A stretch of 63,610 nt of DNA from an uncultured bacterium (GCA_905214305.1 CAJMLK010000012.1:1-63610); one strand, 5' to 3'. Positions 51,105 to 60,104 are shown, counted from the first letter of the stretch. Translations and numbers: made by a program. The notes: a model not told the origin generated them from the sequence alone.

Positions 51105-53411
51105 CTATTTTTTCCGCGTGGCGTTATAGAAGTTGATCAGGCAGCCATCAAGAATGATCTGACGCTCATCATCGGTCAGGTCCTTGAGTGTAAGGGCGAT
51201 CTGCTCGCTTGTACCGTTTTCACGCACAATATGCGCCAGCAGTGTAGGCTCGGCGTTCTGCACGGCTTTGCGCACGTGGGGTACGGCAAGCCAGTCACCC
51301 ACCTGAAGCACGTTGGCGAGGTCCGCATCAACGATAAAGGGCAGCATGCCCCAGTTGATCAGGTTGGAACGATAGCGCTTTGTGGCGTATTCCACGGCCA
51401 GATTGGCCCATCCGCCCAGCACTTTCTGGCACGAGGCAGCCTGTTCGCGGGCCGAACCATCGCCGGGCTTGACGGCAAAGATGGTGGAACCGATGCCCAC
51501 ATCCGCAAGGCCGCTTCCGCTTTGCGGGATATTCAGGCCGCAGCTGGCAAAAAGCGCGCGTACGCGGGCCACCAGATCCGCATTGGCGGCATTGCCCAGA
51601 CGTGTCTTTTCAAGGGCGTTGACGGCCTTGGCGCGCTCCACATAGCCGGGGTCCTTGCGCGACAGGGTGTATTCCGCCAGCTTGAGCGGATTGGAGCGCA
51701 GGGATGACGTCTCGCCCGAGGGGATAAGCTCGTCCGTGGTAGTCACGGGGTCGGTGATGACACTGACAACCTGAAGCAGCAGGTGTTCGGGCAGGGCGCT
51801 CATGGCGGGCCAGTCCGCTATGTTGGGGCCGAAAATCAGCGGCGTTTCGGGTTTGGCGTGGCCGAAGCCGTTGTATACGCGGCGGTGGTAGATCAGCGGC
51901 TCAAAGCGGTACTCAAGGTTGACATCCGCAAGGCCGGGGGCGCTCCAGTCAAGGTCCGTGGCGGGGGTCAGGCGGCCGCCGTTGGCTGCTGTGGCCGCGA
52001 TGGAGCGGGCATCCATAAGGGCCACGGCGGAGAGCTGGCCGTTGGCCGGTTTGGAGCCTTCGCGGTTGGGGAAGTTGCGCGTGGTGTGGCGAATAGACAG
52101 GGCGCCGTGGGCCGGAGTGTCGCCCGCGCCGAAACAGGGCCCGCAGAAGGCATTTTTCATCACAGCGCCCGCAGCCATAAGTTTTGCCGTGGAGCCGTTG
52201 TTGACCAGCGCCAGCCCCTGCGGCTCACTGGCGGGATAGACCGACAGGCTGAAGGCGAGGTTGCCGGTGCTTTTGCCGTCCAGAATGGCGGCGGCAAGGG
52301 TGATGTTTTCAAAGCTGCCGCCAGCGCAGCCCGCAATGATGCCCTGATCGACCCACAGGCCGCCGTCGCGGATTTTGCCGCAAAGGTTGAGTCCTCTGGC
52401 GGCGTCACCAAACTGGCGGCGGGCTTCGTCTTCTACATGGGCCAGCAGTTCGGGAGCGTGCCTTGCAACTTCGGCCACGGGGTAGGCGTTGCTGGGGTGG
52501 AAGGGCAGAGCGATCATGGGGACGATCTTGCCAAGGTCAATGCGAATAAGGCCGTCATAGGCCGCCGGGCCTTCAAGGCGCAGTTCGGCGTAGTCGTCGG
52601 GGCGGCCGTGTTTTTCAAGATAGCGGGCCACCTTGGCGTCTGTTGTCCAGATGGACGAAAGACAGGTGGTTTCGGTGGTCATGACGTCGATGCCGCAACG
52701 GTATTCTACCGAAAGGCCCTCAACGCCGGGGCCCATAAATTCCAGCACCTTGTTCTTCACAAAGCCATTGCTGAAAACAGCGGCAATAAGGGCCAGCGCC
52801 ACGTCCTGCGGGCCAACACCGGGGCGCGGCGCGCCTTCGAGCCAGACGGCTATTTTCTGCGGGTCGGCCACGTCATAGGTCTTGCCGAGCAACTGCTTGA
52901 CCAGTTCCGGCCCGCCTTCGCCCACAGCCATGACACCCAGCGCGCCATAGCGGGTATGGCTGTCTGAGCCTAGAATCATGCCACCGCATTTCGTCATCAT
53001 TTCGCGCACATACTGGTGAATGACCGCCAGATGCGGGGGCACGAAGATACCGCCGTACTTCTGGGCGGCCGCAAGGCCGAAAAGATGATCGTCCTCGTTG
53101 ATGGTTCCACCCACGGCGCAAAGGCTGTTGTGACAGTTGGTCAGGGCGTAGGGTACGGGAAATTCCGTAAGCCCGCTGGCCCGCGCCGTCTGGACAATGC
53201 CCACATAGGTGATGTCGTGCGACGCCATGGCGTCAAAGCGGATGCGCAGCACATTTTCCCCTTCCGGGGCTGTGTTGTGCGCGGCAAGAATGCGCGCGGC
53301 GAGGCTGTTTTTGCGCGCGGCCTCAACATCCACGCCCTTGGCGCGGGCCTCTTCGGCACTGCGTATGGTGTTTCCATCAATGACAACGGCATTGCTTATG
53401 AGTTCAATCAT
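51105..53411 (-). CDS. Aconitase-family hydratase (YbhJ-like)
   Basis: This 768-residue iron-sulfur hydratase has the complete aconitase layout. An N-terminal domain shows LGSDSHTRYGALGVMAVGEGG. The cluster cysteines are IIAGCAGGSF and NAFCGPCFGAGD. A C-terminal swivel domain shows EYATKRYRSNLINWGMLPF, with the Arg that binds substrate. It resembles the E. coli YbhJ branch more than AcnA or AcnB. Its setting, after Re-citrate synthase, icd and a LysE gene on the same strand, suggests it is the working aconitase converting citrate to isocitrate. That is inference; a related hydratase activity is possible. The start at 53411 follows the LysE gene by 48 nt. Confidence 0.88.
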   Translation of the reverse strand: MIELISNAVVIDGNTIRSAEEARAKGVDVEAARKNSLAARILAAHNTAPEGENVLRIRFDAMASHDITYVGIVQTARASGLTEFPVPYALTNCHNSLCAVGGTINEDDHLFGLAAAQKYGGIFVPPHLAVIHQYVREMMTKCGGMILGSDSHTRYGALGVMAVGEGGPELVKQLLGKTYDVADPQKIAVWLEGAPRPGVGPQDVALALIAAVFSNGFVKNKVLEFMGPGVEGLSVEYRCGIDVMTTETTCLSSIWTTDAKVARYLEKHGRPDDYAELRLEGPAAYDGLIRIDLGKIVPMIALPFHPSNAYPVAEVARHAPELLAHVEDEARRQFGDAARGLNLCGKIRDGGLWVDQGIIAGCAGGSFENITLAAAILDGKSTGNLAFSLSVYPASEPQGLALVNNGSTAKLMAAGAVMKNAFCGPCFGAGDTPAHGALSIRHTTRNFPNREGSKPANGQLSAVALMDARSIAATAANGGRLTPATDLDWSAPGLADVNLEYRFEPLIYHRRVYNGFGHAKPETPLIFGPNIADWPAMSALPEHLLLQVVSVITDPVTTTDELIPSGETSSLRSNPLKLAEYTLSRKDPGYVERAKAVNALEKTRLGNAANADLVARVRALFASCGLNIPQSGSGLADVGIGSTIFAVKPGDGSAREQAASCQKVLGGWANLAVEYATKRYRSNLINWGMLPFIVDADLANVLQVGDWLAVPHVRKAVQNAEPTLLAHIVRENGTSEQIALTLKDLTDDERQIILDGCLINFYNATRKK

Positions 53412-53459
53412 GGTGGCAGACCTTTTTGCTGAGTTTGAAGGTCGCTGGCGCGACGCTGG

Positions 53460-54164
53460 TTAGCGGGACTGCGCTGCGGCCAGTTTGAGACCGAAGGCTA
53501 TGAAGATGAAACCTGTGAAGCGTTGCAGCCAGAGCTGAAAGCGGCTGCTTTCAAAAACATGGCGTACGCGCCCGAGCATGTAGGCCAGAGGCACGTACCA
53601 AAGCAGGCACAGGGCCGACAGTATGCCGCCCAGCTCAAGAAACTGCGGTGCAAGCGGCGCGTGCGGGTTCATGAATTGCGGCAGAAACGTCAGAAAAATG
53701 ATAACGGCCTTGGGGTTCAGGGCATTGGTCAGAAAGCCCTGCCGGAAAAATGAAAACCACTGGCGGCCTGTAAGACGCGGCGCTGATGCGGCTTTTTGCT
53801 TGCCGCCCTGTACCGGGCCGGTTGTCTGCATGGTGTCTGTGGTCGGAGCGACCTTTACCACAGCCGCGCCGGTCTGGCGGCCGTGGCGCAATGCCTGTAC
53901 ACCAAGCCAGATAAGGTAGGCCGCGCCCGCGTATTTCAGAATGCTGAACCACAGCACTGACTGCGCGATAATGGCCGAAATTCCCAGCATGGCGGCCGTG
54001 GTGTGGACGCTGATGCCCAGAGCCACGCCGCAGGCCGCGGCCTGTCCCTGAGGGCGGCCGTTGAGCAGCGATATTTTGGCAATGAGGGCAAAGTCCGGCC
54101 CCGGCAGCATGACCAGCAGCGCGGCCATAGGCACGAACAGCAACAGGTTTTCCAGTGAAATCAT
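53460..54164 (-). CDS. LysE/RhtB family amino-acid exporter
   Basis: This 234-residue membrane protein has about six helices and the family N-terminus SLENLLLFVPMAALLVMLPGPDFALIAKISLLNGRPQGQAAACGVALGISVHTTAAMLGISAII, with the conserved PGPD motif. It continues FRQGFLTNALNPKAVIIFLTFLPQF, another hallmark. Members export lysine, threonine, homoserine or other metabolites. AGGA precedes the ATG at 54164; the longer frame crosses a strong hairpin. It sits inside the citrate-synthase/icd/aconitase group, and export of a glutamate-family amino acid is conceivable but unproved. Confidence 0.9.
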   Translation of the reverse strand: MISLENLLLFVPMAALLVMLPGPDFALIAKISLLNGRPQGQAAACGVALGISVHTTAAMLGISAIIAQSVLWFSILKYAGAAYLIWLGVQALRHGRQTGAAVVKVAPTTDTMQTTGPVQGGKQKAASAPRLTGRQWFSFFRQGFLTNALNPKAVIIFLTFLPQFMNPHAPLAPQFLELGGILSALCLLWYVPLAYMLGRVRHVFESSRFQLWLQRFTGFIFIAFGLKLAAAQSR

Positions 54165-54187
54165 GTGTGTTTTCCTGCCCGGCGGGT

Positions 54188-54223
54188 GGCATGGCGCGCC
54201 GGAACTGTCTGGCGCGCCATGCC
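54188..54223. repeat. Perfect 13-bp hairpin in the lysE leader
   Basis: GGCATGGCGCGCC (54188-54200) pairs fully with GGCGCGCCATGCC (54211-54223) around 10 nt. It lies 24 nt upstream of the exporter start. No T-run follows on the minus strand, so it looks more like an RNA-processing or translation-control structure than a terminator of icd. Confidence 0.7.
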
Positions 54224-54425
54224 CCTTGAGGACGTTTTTTGGGTCTTTGCGGTGCAAGCCCGGAAAAACGCTGAAAGACCCTCGGGAGATGCCTTTGCTG
54301 GCGCATGGGCTGCACGTTGGGCCTCGCCTGACCGTCCAAGCCCCATGCTGTTCAATCCGCAGGGGCGGGGCGGCATGTTGCGTCAGGCGTCCCGTGCGGC
54401 GTCAGGGCTGCACCGGTCTGCCTTT

Positions 54426-54560
54426 AGAGCGCTTCAGCTTGAAACAGCTCTGGTGACGGCGTGCAGAGAGGCCCGCGTGAAAGACGCAAGTGCAATCCGT
54501 CGTCGCTGTTCAGCACCGGGGCGAGCGTGTCGTAAACCGTGGGAATGTTCATTCTCATGG
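54426..54560 (+). repeat. Bipartite palindromic intergenic element, copy 5
   Basis: Left palindrome AGAGCGCTTCAGCTTGAAACAGCTCT-type symmetry is at 54426-54451 (arms imperfect), followed by CTGGTGACGGCGTGCAGAG. The right dyad GGGAATGTTCATTCTCATGG is at 54541-54560. The element is 135 bp long and lies in the 420-bp gap between icd and lysE. Confidence 0.8.
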
Positions 54561-54584
54561 CCTGCCTGCTCCGGTGCGGCCGCT

Positions 54585-55727
54585 TTAGAGGTTGGCCCCG
54601 ATAATATCACCAAACTCCCTGCACCCCACCACACGGGAGCCGGTAACCTGAGCCGCCAGGTCTTCGGTAACGGCCTTGCCCGCGATGGCTTTGCCCACGG
54701 CCGCGCGAATGCGTTCGGCGGCGCCGTGCATGCCCAGATGCTCAAGCATGAGCGCCCCGCACAGGATAACGCTGCCGGGGTTGGCCCTGTCCTTGCCCGC
54801 AATGGTGGGGGCCGTGCCGTGGGTGGCTTCGTAGAAGGCCAGCGTGTCGGACATGTTCACGCCCGGCGCAAGGCCGAGGCCGCCGACCTGAGCCGCCAGC
54901 GCATCGGAGATATAGTCCCCGTTGAGGTTGGGCGTTGCCAGCACCTGATACTGTTCGGGGCGCAGCAGCGCCTCCTGAAACATGGCGTCGGCGATGCGGT
55001 CTTTAACCACAAGGCGTCCGGCCACAGGCTCTTTTTCGGTGCAGGTGCAGTCGCCGAATTCCTGAGCGGCCACGTCATAGCCCCACTGGCGAAAAGCCCC
55101 TTCAGTGAACTTCATGATATTGCCCTTGTGCACAAGGGTGAGGCTTTCCTGCTTCTGGTCCAGAGCAAAGCGCAGGGCACGGCGCACAAGGCGCTTGGAA
55201 CCGGCCTCCGTCATGGGTTTGATGCCTACGGCGGCCTCGTCGCTAACCTTGGTCACGCCCAGCTCATCGCGCAAAAAGGCTACAAGCTTGCGCGCCTCGG
55301 GGGTGTTGGCGGCAAATTCCACGCCTGCGTATACGTCTTCGGTGTTTTCACGAAAGATGACCATGTTGACGCGCTCGGGATGCTTGACCGGGGTTTCCAG
55401 CCCTTCAAAGTGGCGCACAGGGCGGATGCAGGCGTAAAGGTCAAGGGTCTGGCGCAGGGCCACGTTAAGGCTGCGGATGCCTGTGCCCACGGGCGTTCCC
55501 AGGGGGCCTTTCATGGCAAGTCCGGCATGGCGCAGGGCTTCAAGAGTGGCTTCGGGCAAGGGGTTGCCGCATTCCTTGACGGCCTTGTCGCCAGCCAGCA
55601 GTTCCACCCAGTCAAGGGCAAGGTCGTCCCCGGCGGCACGAATGGCCCCTTCAATGACCGGGCGGGCGGCCTGCCAGATTTCCGGGCCAATGCCGTCGCC
55701 TTCGATCCAGTACACAGTCTTGCGCAT
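54585..55727 (-). CDS. icd: Isocitrate dehydrogenase
   Basis: This 380-residue dehydrogenase oxidises isocitrate to 2-oxoglutarate and CO2. It shows YWIEGDGIGPEIWQAARPVIE, the substrate-binding LDLYACIRPVRHFEGLETPVKHPERVNMVIFRENTEDVYAGVEF, the catalytic Lys/Tyr region TLVHKGNIMKFTEGAFRQWGYDVA, NLNGDYISDALAAQVGGLGLAPGVN with metal-binding Asp residues, and ATHGTAPTIAGKDRANPGS. Length matches the shorter IDHs of this group rather than the 415-residue E. coli form. It is 85 nt downstream of the Re-citrate synthase gene, with a strong intercistronic hairpin between. Confidence 0.95.
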   Translation of the reverse strand: MRKTVYWIEGDGIGPEIWQAARPVIEGAIRAAGDDLALDWVELLAGDKAVKECGNPLPEATLEALRHAGLAMKGPLGTPVGTGIRSLNVALRQTLDLYACIRPVRHFEGLETPVKHPERVNMVIFRENTEDVYAGVEFAANTPEARKLVAFLRDELGVTKVSDEAAVGIKPMTEAGSKRLVRRALRFALDQKQESLTLVHKGNIMKFTEGAFRQWGYDVAAQEFGDCTCTEKEPVAGRLVVKDRIADAMFQEALLRPEQYQVLATPNLNGDYISDALAAQVGGLGLAPGVNMSDTLAFYEATHGTAPTIAGKDRANPGSVILCGALMLEHLGMHGAAERIRAAVGKAIAGKAVTEDLAAQVTGSRVVGCREFGDIIGANL

Positions 55728-55765
55728 GTTCCCCCGTCCTTATGTAATAGCTGTGAATATGAAGC

Positions 55766-55792
55766 GGGGCCGGGCCATGAAAGCCCGGCCCC
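55766..55792. other. Intercistronic hairpin between Re-citrate synthase and icd genes
   Basis: GGGGCCGGGC (55766-55775) and GCCCGGCCCC (55783-55792) form a perfect 10-bp stem around CATGAAA. No T-tract follows on the minus strand. It may act as an RNA stabiliser that adjusts relative expression of the two genes. Confidence 0.7.
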
Positions 55793-55812
55793 GGTCTGAT
55801 GCTGAAAACGGC

Positions 55813-57648
55813 CTAGTCCCCGTCGTCCTCGCTGCCGACCTCATGCTTGAGGGAGCGGGCGCGCTTGAGCAGTTCCTCAAGCTGAATGTCCACACCGATC
55901 ACGCCGACAATATTGTCTTTTGCATCGGTGACGGCGCAGGAAACCGTGATGATGAGCTTGTTGGTAAAGTGCGACTGGTACACGTCCATGATGTGCAGAT
56001 CGCCGCTTTGCATGGGCTTTTTGAACCATTCACGGCCAGAGAAATCATAGCCGATGGGCAGGGCATCGTAGGTTTCCTTGTACGTGGGGTCGGTGATGGC
56101 AGAGCACTTGAGGCTGCCGGTGGCGTCCGTGAGGTAGCAATACTGGATAAAGGGATATTCACGCTCAAAGGCGTAGATTTTGGCATGGGCCTTTTCGCCG
56201 AAGTCCAGCAAATCCTTGTCGCGGGCAAGGCGCACGAGCAGGTTGGCGGCCAGTTCACCCGCAAGCTGCTTCATGTTGTCGAATTCGGAGACAAAGAGTT
56301 CGGGCATGAAGCGCTGCACCAGCGCTTCCATTTCCACATGCGAGAAGTTTGTGGTGCGCCCGGTTTCTTCGTAAACAGCCATGATGGCATCATAGATCTT
56401 GCCCACGGCAGGATGCTTTTTGGATATGTGCCGCTCTTTTTCCAGATTGAGGTTGGTATTGATCCAGTAGGCCACGCCCGCGCGACCCGTCTTGTCGGTG
56501 ATGATGATGGGTACGGAGCGGCCCAGCAGATGCTTTGTGTCGAAGATATTGTATATTTCTTCGTTTTTTGCCAGACCGTCGGCGTGTACGCCCGCGCTGG
56601 TGGCGTTGAAGTCACGCCCCACAAAGGGGTAGTTGTGGGGGATGCGGTAGTCCAGCTCTTTTTCAAAAAACTGCGCCACTTCGTGCAGCACCGTGGTGTC
56701 GGCGGCGGCGTCGTCGCCCGTAAGGGAAATGTACTCCACAAGCAGGGCTTCAAGCGGGGTGTTGCCCGTGCGTTCGCCAAAGCCGAACAGCGTGCTGTTG
56801 ACCGCCCCGCAGCCGTTGAGCCAGGCTGTGACACCGTTGACGAGCACCTTGTGAAAGTCGTTGTGCCCGTGCCATTCGAGCCACTGGCCGGGAACGCCAG
56901 CCTCGTCGGTAAAGGCGCGCACAATGCGCTGCACGGATCGGGGCAGGGCTGCGCCGGGGTAGGGCACGCCGTAGCCCATGGTGTCGCACAGGCGAATTTT
57001 TACGGGCATGCCGCTCTGGCTGGAAAGCTCCATGAGCCTCTGGGCAAGGGGCAGGCAAAAGCCGTAGATATCGGCTCTGGTAATGTCTTCAAAGTGGCAG
57101 CGGGGTATGATGCCCCATTCCAGCGCCTGCTCGGCCATGCCCACGTACATGTCCATGGCCTGCTGGCGGGTTTTGCCCAGCTTGAGAAAGATGTGATAGT
57201 CCGACACGCTGGTGAGCATGCCGGTTTCGTCAAATTCCATATCACGGGCCAGCTTGAGGTCATCTCTGGTGGCGCGTATCCATGCGGTCACACGCGGAAA
57301 GCGGTAGCCGCGTGCGCGGCACACGTCAATGCACTTGCGGTCCTTGGCGGAGTACAGAAAAAATTCCGAGGCCGTGATAAGCCCCGTTTTTCCACCAAGG
57401 CGGTGCAGAAAATCAAACATTTTCGCCACCTGCTTGACCGTATACGGCGGACGGGCCTGCTGGCCGTCACGAAAGGTGGTGTCGGTGATGCGCATCTGTT
57501 CCGCAGGTCGCGGGGCCAGCAGCACTTCATCAAACGAAGTGCGGCAGATACTGGTATAGGGGAAAAGTTCACGGTAGAGCTGGGGGGTTTCAGGCTCCTG
57601 CATGACCAGGGTACGGCTGCCTCCGCTTTGATGGATAATATTGCTCAT
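55813..57648 (-). CDS. Re-type citrate synthase with C-terminal Cache/PAS-like domain
   Basis: This 611-residue protein belongs to the HMGL/isopropylmalate synthase family. DTTFRDGQQARPPYT (56-70) gives the first metal and catalytic residues; HFEDITRADIYGF and WLEWHGHNDFHKVLVNG carry the HxH metal motif. The pattern matches the (R)-citrate synthase known from Clostridium kluyveri and Desulfovibrio vulgaris, often misannotated as a histone methyltransferase. It would make citrate from oxaloacetate and acetyl-CoA. From about residue 440 a separate domain appears: YCYLTDATGSLKCSAITDP, YDFSGREWFKKPMQSGDLHIMDVYQSHFTNKLIITVSCAVTDAKDNIVGVIGVDI, a Cache-like sensor. The ATG at 57648 has GGGAG upstream. 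icd and an aconitase-like gene follow, completing the route to 2-oxoglutarate. Confidence 0.88.
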   Translation of the reverse strand: MSNIIHQSGGSRTLVMQEPETPQLYRELFPYTSICRTSFDEVLLAPRPAEQMRITDTTFRDGQQARPPYTVKQVAKMFDFLHRLGGKTGLITASEFFLYSAKDRKCIDVCRARGYRFPRVTAWIRATRDDLKLARDMEFDETGMLTSVSDYHIFLKLGKTRQQAMDMYVGMAEQALEWGIIPRCHFEDITRADIYGFCLPLAQRLMELSSQSGMPVKIRLCDTMGYGVPYPGAALPRSVQRIVRAFTDEAGVPGQWLEWHGHNDFHKVLVNGVTAWLNGCGAVNSTLFGFGERTGNTPLEALLVEYISLTGDDAAADTTVLHEVAQFFEKELDYRIPHNYPFVGRDFNATSAGVHADGLAKNEEIYNIFDTKHLLGRSVPIIITDKTGRAGVAYWINTNLNLEKERHISKKHPAVGKIYDAIMAVYEETGRTTNFSHVEMEALVQRFMPELFVSEFDNMKQLAGELAANLLVRLARDKDLLDFGEKAHAKIYAFEREYPFIQYCYLTDATGSLKCSAITDPTYKETYDALPIGYDFSGREWFKKPMQSGDLHIMDVYQSHFTNKLIITVSCAVTDAKDNIVGVIGVDIQLEELLKRARSLKHEVGSEDDGD

Positions 57649-57881
57649 ATGCTCCCGCCGACTCGCGCTGACCGCGCGGAAAAAAGTTTTCCGGAGAAGA
57701 CCTATTATAGCGGCTTCAGGGGGTCTCGTCCAGTGCGGCGCGCGGCCCGGGTCCGGTAAAAGCGGCATGTACGCACGTTTACCGGCGTACCGGCACTTGC
57801 CAGAAAAGAAAAAATAAAGGATTGTCCCTGTCGAAGGCGTGTGGATGCATGGTTATGTGGCGCGCCTCTGAAGGAGCAGGC

Positions 57882-60104
57882 ATGTCGGATTGTGTGCGCT
57901 ACCCAGCGCCGGGTTGCGTGGTGGAGTATCTGGAGGGCAATGCCGTTCAGATTGCCCTTATTACTGAAGAGGCCGGAGGCCGTTTGCGCCTTTTGCTGCC
58001 CAACCGGCGGGAAACGCGGCTCAATGCGCCGCGCCTTTTGCCGTGGCTTGGCCCCATGTACAGCGCTGATCTGGGCAAGGAAGACGCCGTGCGTCTGCTT
58101 GAACAGCACCGCAAAAGCCGCGAGCAGCTGGCGGCCGAAGTGCCTGTGATGGACGCGTGGGAACTGGCGCAGGGCGAAGTGGCTCTGGCCCCGGCACAGT
58201 GGTTTGCCGAACTTTTCGCCACCGACCCTGACTCTGATCAGGTGGCGGCCTATGGGCGCGCCCTGCTGGCCTGCAAAAGCCATTTTCGTTTTCAGCCGCC
58301 GGATTTTCAGGTTTTTCCCGAAGAAATGGTCGAAAAACGGCTGGTGGAAGAAAAAGCCCGGCTGGAGCGCGAAGCCCTTATGGCGGGCGGCGCTGCCTTT
58401 TTGCGCATGTTGTGGGACGTGGCCTGCCGCAAGCGCGATCTGCCGCCGCCACCGGCGGAGGGTTCCGGCAACGGCGAATGGCCCGGTCCCGAGGTTGCCG
58501 AGCGCCTTGAAGAGGTGCTGCGCGTTCGCATGACCGACCCCGAAGGGCAGGAGCATGAAACCCTGTGGCGCGCACTGGCCAAGGGCCTGCCCGATGTGCC
58601 GCATTTGCCCGTGCAGCTGCTCATGGCCTGGGGCAAGCTGCCCGCCCATTACAATTTCTGGCTGGACCGCGCCGGCTATATTCCCGGCGATGTCTGGTGG
58701 GAGCCGCACCGCGAGGAAGTGGAAGCGCTTGCCGCTGCCGCTGCCGCGGGGGCCATGCCCCTTGTGCGTCCCGCACCCGAGGCCGTATCGCCCGAAGCCT
58801 CGCCCGCCGGGCCTGCACCGGAAAACATCGACACCTGCGCGGCCCCCGGCCTGCTGCCCGAAAGTCCGCTGCCCTTTGTCAGCATCGACAGCGCCAGCAC
58901 CCGCGATGTGGACGACGCCTTTTATGTGGAAACCACGGCAGACGGCTGCACGCTCACGCTGGCGCTGGCCTGCCCCGCCCTGTACTGGCCTTTTGGCAGC
59001 CCGCTGGACAAGACCGTGCTGCACCGTGGAACCAGTATCTATCTGCCCGAGGGTGACTGCCACATGTTGCCCGAAGATTTGGGAACCGCGGTATATTCCC
59101 TGCTGGCCGGACAGGCGCGCCCCGCCCTGTGCGTGCGGGTTCCCGTGGACGGCAACGGGCATTTTGGCCCGTGCGAGGTCTATCTTGCCCGCGTGAATCT
59201 GGCCGCCAACCTGACCTACAGCGACAGTCAGGCCGTGCTGGACGCGCAGGCCGCCGGAGAATCCGCCGCGCTGCCTGACAATCCCGCCGCCGCTCATGCC
59301 GGTCTGCTCGAACAGGGCCTTGCTCTGGCGCGGCTGCGCCAGCAGGCGCGCATCGAGGGCGGAGCCGTCATAATGGACAGGCCCGATCCCGCCATACGAC
59401 TGGAGGGCGAAGGGGCCGACGTGCGCGTGCATGTGGGGCCGGACTATCATGCCCCGGATGCGCAGATGCTGGTGGCAGAAATGATGATTCTCGCCAGCGC
59501 CGCCGTGGCCCATTGGGCGCTTGAGCGCGAGGTCGCCATGCTGCACAGGGTGCAGGACGTGGTGCTGCCCCGTGAGTACGCCGGCATATGGCATACCCCG
59601 CAGGACATGACGCGCATCATGCGCGCCCTGACGCCTTCGGGCCTTGAGGTGCAGGCCCGGCCGCACGCGGCTTTGGGCCTTGACCGCTATACGCCGGTTA
59701 CCTCGCCCCTGCGGCGTTATCCCGACCTTGTCAACGAGGCCCAGGTAGTGCATTTCTTGTGTTCGGGGCAGCCCCGCTGGAGCGAAAGCGCCCTGACCGA
59801 GCTTTTGCAGACGCTCTCGCCCGTGCTGGATGCCGTGGGGCAGGTGCAGCGTTTTCGCCCCCGCTACTGGAAGCTGCTGTATTTTCGTCAGCAGGGCGAC
59901 AAGGTCTGGTGGCCCGGCGTGATTACGGAAGAGAATGATGCCTTTGTGAGCGTGAGCCTGCAGGATCAGGGCATGTTTGTGCGCGGCAGGCGGAAGCTCT
60001 TTGACGACAGGGCGCATCCCGGCCTGCGGGTGGATGTGCGGATCGGCAAGGTGCATCCCCTGTACAATGAAATCATGATTCTGGAAGCAGCCACGGTGGA
60101 CTAA
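57882..60104 (+). CDS. RNB-domain ribonuclease (RNase II/R superfamily)
   Basis: This 740-residue protein has a divergent N-terminal half (residues 1-330, with an early small beta domain YPAPGCVVEYLEGNAVQIALITEEAGGRLRLLLPNRRETRL) and a C-terminal RNB catalytic domain. The magnesium-binding signature is VSIDSASTRDVDDAFYV; later RNB segments include LTYSDSQAVLD, YTPVTSPLRRYPDLVNEAQVVHFL and a C-terminal strand-rich S1-like tail. It should degrade single-stranded RNA 3' to 5'. It differs from canonical RNase R in lacking clear cold-shock repeats. AAGGAG lies 5 nt before the ATG at 57882, deciding the start. It is divergent from the Re-citrate synthase gene. Confidence 0.88.
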   Translation: MSDCVRYPAPGCVVEYLEGNAVQIALITEEAGGRLRLLLPNRRETRLNAPRLLPWLGPMYSADLGKEDAVRLLEQHRKSREQLAAEVPVMDAWELAQGEVALAPAQWFAELFATDPDSDQVAAYGRALLACKSHFRFQPPDFQVFPEEMVEKRLVEEKARLEREALMAGGAAFLRMLWDVACRKRDLPPPPAEGSGNGEWPGPEVAERLEEVLRVRMTDPEGQEHETLWRALAKGLPDVPHLPVQLLMAWGKLPAHYNFWLDRAGYIPGDVWWEPHREEVEALAAAAAAGAMPLVRPAPEAVSPEASPAGPAPENIDTCAAPGLLPESPLPFVSIDSASTRDVDDAFYVETTADGCTLTLALACPALYWPFGSPLDKTVLHRGTSIYLPEGDCHMLPEDLGTAVYSLLAGQARPALCVRVPVDGNGHFGPCEVYLARVNLAANLTYSDSQAVLDAQAAGESAALPDNPAAAHAGLLEQGLALARLRQQARIEGGAVIMDRPDPAIRLEGEGADVRVHVGPDYHAPDAQMLVAEMMILASAAVAHWALEREVAMLHRVQDVVLPREYAGIWHTPQDMTRIMRALTPSGLEVQARPHAALGLDRYTPVTSPLRRYPDLVNEAQVVHFLCSGQPRWSESALTELLQTLSPVLDAVGQVQRFRPRYWKLLYFRQQGDKVWWPGVITEENDAFVSVSLQDQGMFVRGRRKLFDDRAHPGLRVDVRIGKVHPLYNEIMILEAATVD

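Noticed and set aside
50041..51129. Several open frames of 90-170 residues on both strands
   Set aside because: They follow the GC-rich inverted repeat copies, have Arg/Pro/Ala-biased products and no ribosome-binding sites.
57705..60056. 783-residue minus-strand open frame
   Set aside because: It is antisense to the RNB ribonuclease gene, which has a ribosome-binding site and an intact catalytic signature.
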